Positions 57,098-64,000 of a stretch of 64,000 bases of DNA are shown in pieces. The stretch covers positions 5,938,976 through 6,002,975 of the forward strand of contig CP136069.1 of NCBI GenBank assembly GCA_032622095.1, in the 5' to 3' direction. The translations under genes and the position numbers were made by a program. Below the pieces are notes generated by a model. That model worked only from the letters and a program-made list of their open reading frames with translations. It was not told where the DNA came from and ran no database searches. Position 1 is the first letter of the stretch; the number at the start of each line of letters is the position of its first letter. Origin of the DNA: Siphonodentalium dalli. Taxonomy: Eukaryota; Mollusca; Scaphopoda; Gadilida; Siphonodentaliidae.

Positions 57098-57703
57098 ACT
57101 ATGTACTTATTGGCCTATGTCCAAAACGTACTTCCATGTACGACGCGTGACATTCCCCACTCTGGAGCCTCGTACATAATCAAGACCGTGCCATGAATCT
57201 CTACTCTGGCTAACGCCCGTAAAAGCATGCATTGGCCTAACACTTTTTATATTTTTTTGTACAATTGTTAAAAAATGTAAGAAAATGAAAAACATTTAAT
57301 TTTTTTTTAAATAATGATAAAAATTGTTAAGAATGTTAGAACAAATGATAATTTTTATTAAAGAATGTAAGAAAAAATGATAATTTTGTTTATAGAATGT
57401 AAAAAAAAATTATAACTTTTTTTAAAGAATGTAAGAAAATTTGATAAAAAATTATAAAAAATTGTTAGGCCAATGCATTCTCTTATATATGCGAGGCGAG
57501 ACTCGCATATATAAGATAATGCATTGGCACAGGGTCTTTAATTTATGACACACTATATCCAAGCTAGTTGGTGAGCGTTACTTCAATCAGAAGCGCATCA
57601 TTTGGACCTATGTACTTATTGTCCAAAACGTACTTCCCCACTCTTGAACCTCATATATAATCAAGACCGTGCCATGAATCTCTACTCTGGCTAACGCCCG
57701 TAT
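57098..57703 (+). repeat. Duplicated segment flanking a family A element
   Basis: ATGTACTTATTG, CCAAAACGTACTTCC, CCCCACTCT and CATGAATCTCTACTCTGGCT followed by AACGCCCGTA occur at 57,098-57,222 and again at 57,608-57,703, on either side of A9. The second copy has a short deletion. Either the duplication preceded the insertion or both belong to a larger unit. Part of it also occurs in the loop of B1 at 190-215. Confidence 0.75.
57225..57535. mobile_element. Family A element, right hairpin intact but shortened (A9)
   Basis: The left hairpin is reduced to GCATGCATTGGCCTAACA. The spacer shows repeated TTAAAGAATGTAAGAAAAAA-like units as in A8. The right hairpin lacks the central ten bases, reading GCGAGGCGAGACTCGCATAT. 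It ends GCATTGGCACAGGGT. Confidence 0.75.
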
Positions 57704-58204
57704 ATATCGTATAGTTATAGTTACTTTATTCAGCCGGTATCGCAAACACATTGAATGTATTGCCCTGAAGAAATTCCATGATGTATGTGGCACACAAAGG
57801 GTTGATAAATCATCATGTCAACCTCGAAACCACGCGGTATATGTGTTTTACAAGAAAACCAATGTCAGAAATGGTAACGCGCTCAAGATCATATATTATA
57901 TACCCATGATTGTAATTATAGAATATAAAATATATTGGTTTCGCGAATGACCAACTCAGAATTCCATTAAAATAACAATAACAACCAGCACCTAATTAAC
58001 GAACAGGTGGCCGACTCGGCCGTCTCCGACCACAACCACCGTGGGCTGCAGAACGAAAAATGTCTATAAAAGTTGAAATATAAGACTTACAAATTATCTT
58101 TTTATTAACCCCGCGCCGGGTTAATATCGTGATTTATCAAACCTGCCACGACAACCAATTAATATAGGGAGAAAATTAATGATTATATAATTATTGAACA
58201 TGAC
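57704..58204. other. Repeat J copy and unassigned sequence
   Basis: ACAAGAAAACCAATGTCAG to ATTGGTTTCGCGAATGACC (57,850-57,950) is repeat J in forward orientation. The remainder up to the 56-bp minisatellite has no recognised feature. Confidence 0.5.
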
Positions 58205-60985
58205 GTTGGAGTTAACCACGCGAATTACCATTTTGTCACTATATACGGTGCAGAACATATACCATTGGATTTAACCAGGAGAATTACCCTTGTGTCACCA
58301 AATACGGTGCAGAACATACCATTGGAGTTGACCAGTAGAAGTACCCTTGTGTACACTACACACGCGCGGTTTAGAACATGACGTTATGTTGACCAGGAGA
58401 ATTACCCTTGTGTCACCAAATACGGTGCAGATCATACCATTGGGGTTGATCCTGCAAATTATCCTTGTGTCACTATACACGGTTTAGAACATGCCGTTAT
58501 GTTGACCCGGATAATTACCCTTGTGTCACCAAATACAGTGCAGATCATATCATTGGAGTTCACCACGCGAATTACCCGTGTGTACACTACCTACGGCATC
58601 CGTGTGTCACTACATATGGCGTAGAACATACCTTTGGCATTGATCAGTAGAATTATCCTTGTGTACACTACACACGGTTTAGAACATGCCGTTATGTTGA
58701 CCCCGCGAATTACCCTTGTGTCACTATATACGGTGTATAACATACCGTTATGTTAACCATGATAATTACCCTTGTGTCACTACATACGGTGTATAACATA
58801 CCGTTATGTTAACCATGATAATTATATTGACCCCGCGAATTACCCTTGTGTCACTATATACGGTGTATAACATACCGTTATGTTAACCATGATAATTACC
58901 CTTGTGTCACTATATACGGTGTATAACATACCGTTATGTTAACCATGATAATTATATTGACCCCGCGAATTACCCTTGTGTCACTATATACGGTTTAGAA
59001 CATGCCGTTATATTGACCCTGCGAATTACCCTTGTGTCACTATATACGGAGTAGAACATGCCGTTATATTGACCCTGCGAATTACCCTTGTGTCACTATA
59101 TACGGAGTAGAACATGCCGTTATGTTGACCCTGCGAATTACCCTTGTGTCACTATATACGGTGTAGAACATGCCGTTATGTTGACCCTGCGAATTACCCA
59201 TGTGTACACTACATACGGTTTAGAACATACCGTTATGTTGACCCTGCGAATTACCCTTGTGTCACTATATACGGTGTAGAACATGACGTTTAGAACATGC
59301 CGTTATGTTGACCCTGCGAATTATCCTTGTGTCACTACATATGGTGTAGAACATACCATTGGCGTTGGTCAGTAGAATTATCACTGTGTACACCACACAC
59401 GGTTTAGAGCATGCCGTTATGTTGACCCTGAAGATTACCCTGGTTTACACTACATACGGTTTAGAACATGCCGTTATGTTAACCAAGAGAATTACCCTTG
59501 TGTCACTATATACGGTGTATAACATGCCGTTATGTTAACCATGAGAATTACCCTTGTGTCACTATATACGGTGTATAACATGCCGTTATGTTAACCATGA
59601 GAATTACCCTTGTTTACACTACATACGGTTTAGAACATGCCGTTATGTTAACCAAGAGAATTACCCTTGTGTCACTATATACGGTGTATAACATACCGTT
59701 ATGTTAACCATGAGAATTACCCTTGTGTCACTACATACGGTTTAGAACATACCGTTATGTTTACCATGATAATTACCCTTGTGTCACTATATACGGTTTA
59801 GAACATACCATTGTCGTTGACAGACAAGTAGAATTATCATTGTGTCACTATATACGGTGTAGATCATACCATTGGCGTTGATCAGTAGAATTGCCCTTGT
59901 GAACACTACACACGGTTTAGAACATGCCGTTATGTTGACCCCGCAAATTACCCTTGTGTCACTATATACGGTTTAGAACATGACATTTAGAACATGCCGT
60001 TATGTTGATCCTGCAAATTACCCTTGTGTCACTATATACGGTGCAGAACATGGCGTTATGTTGACCCTGCAAATTACCCTTGTGTCACTATATACGGTTT
60101 AGAACATGCCGTTATGTTTACCATGATAATTACCCTTGTGTCACTATATACGGTTTAGAACATACCATTGGAGTTGACAGACAAGTAGAATTACCCTTGT
60201 GTCACTATATACGGTGTAAAACATACCAATGGCGTTGATCAGTAGAATTGCCCTTGTGAACACTACATACGGTTTAGAACACGCCTTTATGTTGACCCTG
60301 CAAATTACCCTTGTGTCACTATATACGGTTTAGAACATGACATTTAGAACATGCCGTTATGTTGACCCCGCAAATTACGCTTGTGTCACTATATACGGTG
60401 CAGAACATGGCGTAATGTTGACCCTGCAAATTACCCTTGTGTCACTATATACGGTTTAGAACATGCCGTTATGTTGACCCTGCAAATTACCCTTGTGTCA
60501 CTATATACGGTTTAGAACATGCCGTTATGTTGACCCCCCAAATTACCCTTGTGTCACTATATACGGTTTAGAACATGACATTTAGAACATGCCGTTATGT
60601 TGACCCTGCAAATTACCCTTGTGTCACTATATACGGTTTAGAACATGACGTTATGTTGACCCTACAGATTACCCTTATGTCACTGTATACGGTGCAGAAC
60701 ATGGCGTTGGAATTGACCATGCTAATTACCCCTGTGTCACTATATATGGCGTAGAACATACCATTGGAGTTCACAACGCGAATTACCCTTGTGTCACTAT
60801 ATACTGTGTAGAACATACCATTTGGGTTGACCACGCGAATTACCCTTGGGTCACTATATACGGTGTAGAACATACCATTGGAGTTGACCAGGAGAATTAC
60901 CCCTGTGTATTTATATACGATGTAGAACATACCTTTGGAGTTGACCAGAAGTATCCTTGTGTACATTATATGCCAAGTAGAAGTG
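58205..60985 (+). repeat. 56-bp minisatellite, about 50 units
   Basis: The unit is GAATTACCCTTGTGTCACTA, then TATACGGTTTAGAACATGCC, then GTTATGTTGACCCTGC. Variants are frequent (GTGTAGAACATACCATTGG, GTTAACCATGATAATTA). Multi-unit blocks recur, for example AACATGACATTTAGAACATG at 59,978, 60,337 and 60,577. The reading frames on both strands are repeat artefacts. Confidence 0.95.
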
Positions 60986-60999
60986 CGTGTTAAAATGTT

Positions 61000-61455
61000 C
61001 TACATAGTATATAATATACACAAGGGTACTTCTACTGGTCAACTCCAATTGTATGTTCTACACCGTATATAGTAACACAATGGTACTTCTCCTGGTCAAC
61101 TCCAATGGTATATTCTACATCCTATATAGTGACACAAGGGTACTTCTCCTGGTCAACTCCAATGGTATATTCTACACCGTATATAGTGACACAAGGGTAC
61201 TTCTCCTGGTCAACTCCAATGGTATATTCTACATCCTATATAGTGACACAAGGGTACTTCTCCTGGTCAACTCCAATGGTATGTTCTACACCGTATATAG
61301 TAACACAATGGTACTTCTCCTGGTCAACTCCAATGGTATATTCTACATCCTATATAGTGACACAAGGGTACTTCTCCTGGTCAACTCCAATGGTATGTTC
61401 TACACCGTATATAGTGACACAAGGGTACTTCTCATGGTCAACTCCAATGGTATCT
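61000..61455 (-). repeat. Inverted continuation of the 56-bp minisatellite, 57-bp units, about 8 copies
   Basis: The units GGTACTTCTCCTGGTCAACT, CCAATGGTATATTCTACA and CCGTATATAGTGACACAA are the reverse complement of the preceding array, closest to its last few units (GGAGTTGACCAGGAGAATTA). A 57-bp period is divisible by three, so two plus-strand frames stay open with a 19-residue repeat. Orientation switches in a short region at about 60,960-61,020. Confidence 0.95.
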
Positions 61456-61555
61456 CCTAAACTCATACCGGTTTATAAGACATTTGGCTAATTTATCGTG
61501 AGACCAAGCGAAATCTTATCCACAATACTCACAGCCAAGCCTGAGTACATATGAT

Positions 61556-61639
61556 ACCCATAGAGAGCCCCACACAGACAGGAGCAGACGACACTCTTAT
61601 ATATGCTTCTATATATGTGTGGGGCTCCCTGCAGGGTTA
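61556..61639. mobile_element. Family C mini-hairpin element, free-standing
   Basis: ACCCATAGAGAGCCCCACAC at the left and GTGTGGGGCTCCCTGCAGGG at the right. It is the closest free copy to the version carried inside family A spacers and lies 50 bp before such an element. Confidence 0.65.
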
Positions 61640-61691
61640 TTGACACTCTGGATGTTTTTTTAAATTTTATGTAAGTTGGAAGAGTAGTAAT

Positions 61692-62111
61692 ACCCTGTGC
61701 CAATGCATTCTCTTATATATGCAAGTCGACCATAGGTCGCCTAGCATATATAAGAGAATGCATTGGCTTAAAAAAAAATCATCATTTGTTATTATATTTT
61801 ACAATTCTTTATAATTTTAATAATTTGTTCTTGTATTCATTAACAATTTTTTAATTTCACCCATACAGGGCCCCTGACAAACATGAGCGGACGACACTCA
61901 GTACACATGCTTCTATATATGTGTGGGGCTCCCTGCAGGGTTATTGACACTCTGGATGTTTTTTTATTTTATATCCTAAAAATTGTTAAAGAATGTAAGA
62001 AAATTTTATTAAAAAAAATGATAAAAAATTGTTAGGCCAATGCATTCTCTTATATATGCGAGGCGACCTATGGTCGACTCGCATATATAAGAGAATGCAT
62101 TGGCACAGGGT
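61692..62111. mobile_element. Family A double-hairpin element, longest form (A10)
   Basis: ACCCTGTGCCAATGCATTCT to its complement, 420 bp, with mini-hairpin C in the spacer (61,857-61,940). An extra stretch GGGTTATTGACACTCTGGAT follows C and is also present after the free C copy at 61.64 kb, so this element captured C with flanking DNA or the two share ancestry. Confidence 0.85.
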
Positions 62112-62124
62112 CTTACTCAATTAA

Positions 62125-62492
62125 TAGTGTGCTGTCATTTACAGAATGAGGTCCCCAGAGGGTGAATGTAGTCACGCTATCCCGCACAGTGGGCTAGCGT
62201 CACCAAATCCCCCTCTGGGGACCTCATTCTGCATGGCCTCATATGCTATGGGAGACATAGACTCAGATTTAAGTTCCAAAATTGTCAATGTTGTGATGAA
62301 TATACACCCATTGGGAAACTCGAATATGCAATGTGTCGTCTGCCAATTTGGGGATATAGAGAAACTAAACTAAAAAAGAAATAGAATCTATGTGAAGAAT
62401 TTTCTATATAAATTTGATAATAAAGAAACCTTCCAGAGAAGATGAGACCGAAGCAGAATGAGGTACCCAGAGGGTGAATTTAGTGATGATAC
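62125..62492. mobile_element. Family B element, most complete double-hairpin copy (B6)
   Basis: Hairpin 1: CAGAATGAGGTCCCCAGAGG to CTCTGGGGACCTCATTCTG with a nearly perfect stem. The inner domain carries GGCCTCATATGCTATGGGAG, CCATTGGGAAACTCG, ATGCAATGTGTCGTCTGCCA and ATAATAAAGAAACCTTCCAG. Hairpin 2 is cut after GTGAATTTAGTGATGATACG. This copy shows what B2 looked like before its TTAA insertion. Confidence 0.8.
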
Positions 62493-63794
62493 GCGAATTC
62501 ATAAAAAAAACGCATGAGAGCTACGAATTTAAGATTTCTAGTATAAAAACAACCTTTGTCTCCTCAGATGTTCAGTTATTCAGACGTCTTCATCCCTTGT
62601 TAAATTGTCCTGATATTCTGCTATGACGTTGGTGGGTTCTAGCTGAGTTTGCGGTAAGGCAAACTGATGCCGTTACGAAAATGTACCTTTATTTTATCTA
62701 AAATTGTCATTTTCGCGCTGTTTGGTTAATCCGAGCGAGCGATTTGAGAAAAAATCATTGTCTGTATAATTTGTAATATATATATATTTTTGATTGAAAA
62801 CTTTAATGACAGCTGCGCTGGTGTTTTCGAAATGACGTGAATAGCCATCTTGATTATAGTCAATTAGAAATAAATAAATTCAACAACTATTATAATATTT
62901 CGCTATCTATAGATATGTTTTTGAATGTTTGATACACATTATGGCTTTTCCTGGATATGTTCAGAATATACGAAAAAAAAAACCCTACATTTTCTTAACG
63001 GCATCAGTTTGCCCTACCAGCTTCATATTAATCCAGCAGAATCCATCGGCATCATAACACATTATAGCAGGAGCACATCATGCATGGTTCGCGCTGCCAC
63101 TTGCCAAATTTGCCAATGACAAAAATAATTCACAGTTGGCTAAAAATATTTAAAATTTGGGAAAAGTTTTGGCAAGTCACTTTTTAATTCCTCAATATAG
63201 TTGAAAATTATCGGTCAGTCAATACTATTCATTTTAGCAAACTATTACAATAAAATTATATTAGTAGGTGGTGTTTTATATGGTTTCGAAAAAGTTAATA
63301 CCTCCATTAAGATGCAGATAATCTGGTAACATTATTATCGATGGGTGAATGGATTACATACACGGTGGTGTTTACATAGCTAATCCTCTTGTGGTGTTCC
63401 CTTCTGACGAAGCAACTCCTCTACCATTTTATTGTTCGGTGATTGGTTTATTGGTGCATGATAAACCACAATAGAGATGCGAGTATAATTGTTAACTAAC
63501 TGCTTTCCTGTCGATATCAAACGTCGTTCAAACCGAGAATGTCGAAACATAAAACCCAAAAAAGGTTGCAGAAAATGATACTATCGGAAATAACATTTGG
63601 CAAATTCTAATATAATTTTGCAAAAAATATTTTCATTTGGCAAATTATTTGGCAAAAGTAAATTTTAGTCCAGCGCGGACCTTGAGCATATGGCCAGCCA
63701 CGTGTCTGCAGGGTCCCCGTTAAGAGTTTGAAATTTAAACTGCACCCACTTCCCTTGAAGCAGAACAAACTGACAGGGATTCGCAGAATTCCAT
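62493..63794. other. Apparently single-copy DNA, no gene recognised
   Basis: AT-rich, with a short TA-run near 62,780. I see no tandem array, inverted repeat or coding region that can be supported. Short frames near both ends resemble nothing known. Confidence 0.4.
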
Positions 63795-64000
63795 TTGCAC
63801 CCAAACCTGAGTTTAGTGTCATTTACAGAATTAGATCCACAGAGGGTGAATTTAGTGACGCTATCCCGCATAACGGGCTAGCATCAATAAATTCACCCTC
63901 TGGGGACCTCATTCTGCTGAGGCCTCATCTTCTCTGGAAAGTTTCTTTATTATCAAATTTCTATAGAAACTTCTTCATTAAGATTCTTTTTCTTGTTTAG
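63795..64000. mobile_element. Family B element running off the window end (B7)
   Basis: CCTGAGTTTAGTGTCATTTA is the outer end. Hairpin 1 follows (ATTAGATCCACAGAGGGTGA to TTCACCCTCTGGGGACCTCA), then GCCTCATCTTCTCTGGAAAG and AAATTTCTATAGAAACTTCT. The remainder lies outside the window. Confidence 0.75.

Noticed and set aside
61053-61491. Two overlapping plus-strand frames of 128-135 codons with a 19-residue repeat
   Set aside because: Period 57 bp is divisible by three; two frames are open at once, which marks a repeat artefact.

Overview
This window is eukaryotic, almost certainly animal, repeat-dominated DNA. It is AT-rich, has no long open reading frame that I can assign to a protein family, and is packed with minisatellites and short inverted-repeat (MITE-like) transposons carrying TTAA, TA or 8-bp target duplications. 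The mix of tandem arrays and MITEs would fit a marine invertebrate such as a mollusc, but no diagnostic gene is present and I cannot fix the lineage. I support no protein-coding, rRNA or tRNA gene. The short reading frames fall mostly inside tandem repeats whose units lack stops, or inside hairpin elements.

The dominant feature is one 22.4-kb satellite array (about 30,764-53,194), roughly 488 direct copies of a 46-bp unit. Half of each unit varies; the other half (CTCGCATTACATGTAAATA) is almost invariant. Its right edge runs into a truncated copy of a 2-kb terminal-inverted-repeat element. The intact copy of that element (18,059-20,113) has a segment resembling the satellite unit at the corresponding place, so the satellite may have been born from the transposon.

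Left part (1-30.7 kb): dispersed repeats and nested MITEs alternate with minisatellites of 83 bp (2.2-3.3 kb), about 134 bp (3.87-4.39 kb), 44 bp (8.3-8.5 kb), 31 bp (9.45-12.3 kb), about 30 bp interrupted by a hAT-like element (12.5-13.9 kb), CT dinucleotides (14.67-14.88 kb), 42 bp (21-22.3 kb), 62 bp (24.9-26.3 kb), 30 bp (27.3-27.7 kb) and a degenerate CACGTGAC repeat (29.95-30.62 kb). Right part (53.2-64 kb): the truncated 2-kb element, more MITEs, a 56-bp minisatellite of about 50 copies (58.2-60.97 kb) that reverses orientation at about 61 kb, and further hairpin elements. Tandem repeats make up about half of the window.

The mobile elements can be stratified because several insertion sites are also present empty in the same window. 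Dispersed repeat X has an empty TTAA at 16,001; the same TTAA is filled by one family in a second copy and by another family in a third. Two families have an uncommon double-hairpin architecture: family A (about 10 copies) and family B (about 8). No autonomous transposase is visible, so all these elements look non-autonomous.
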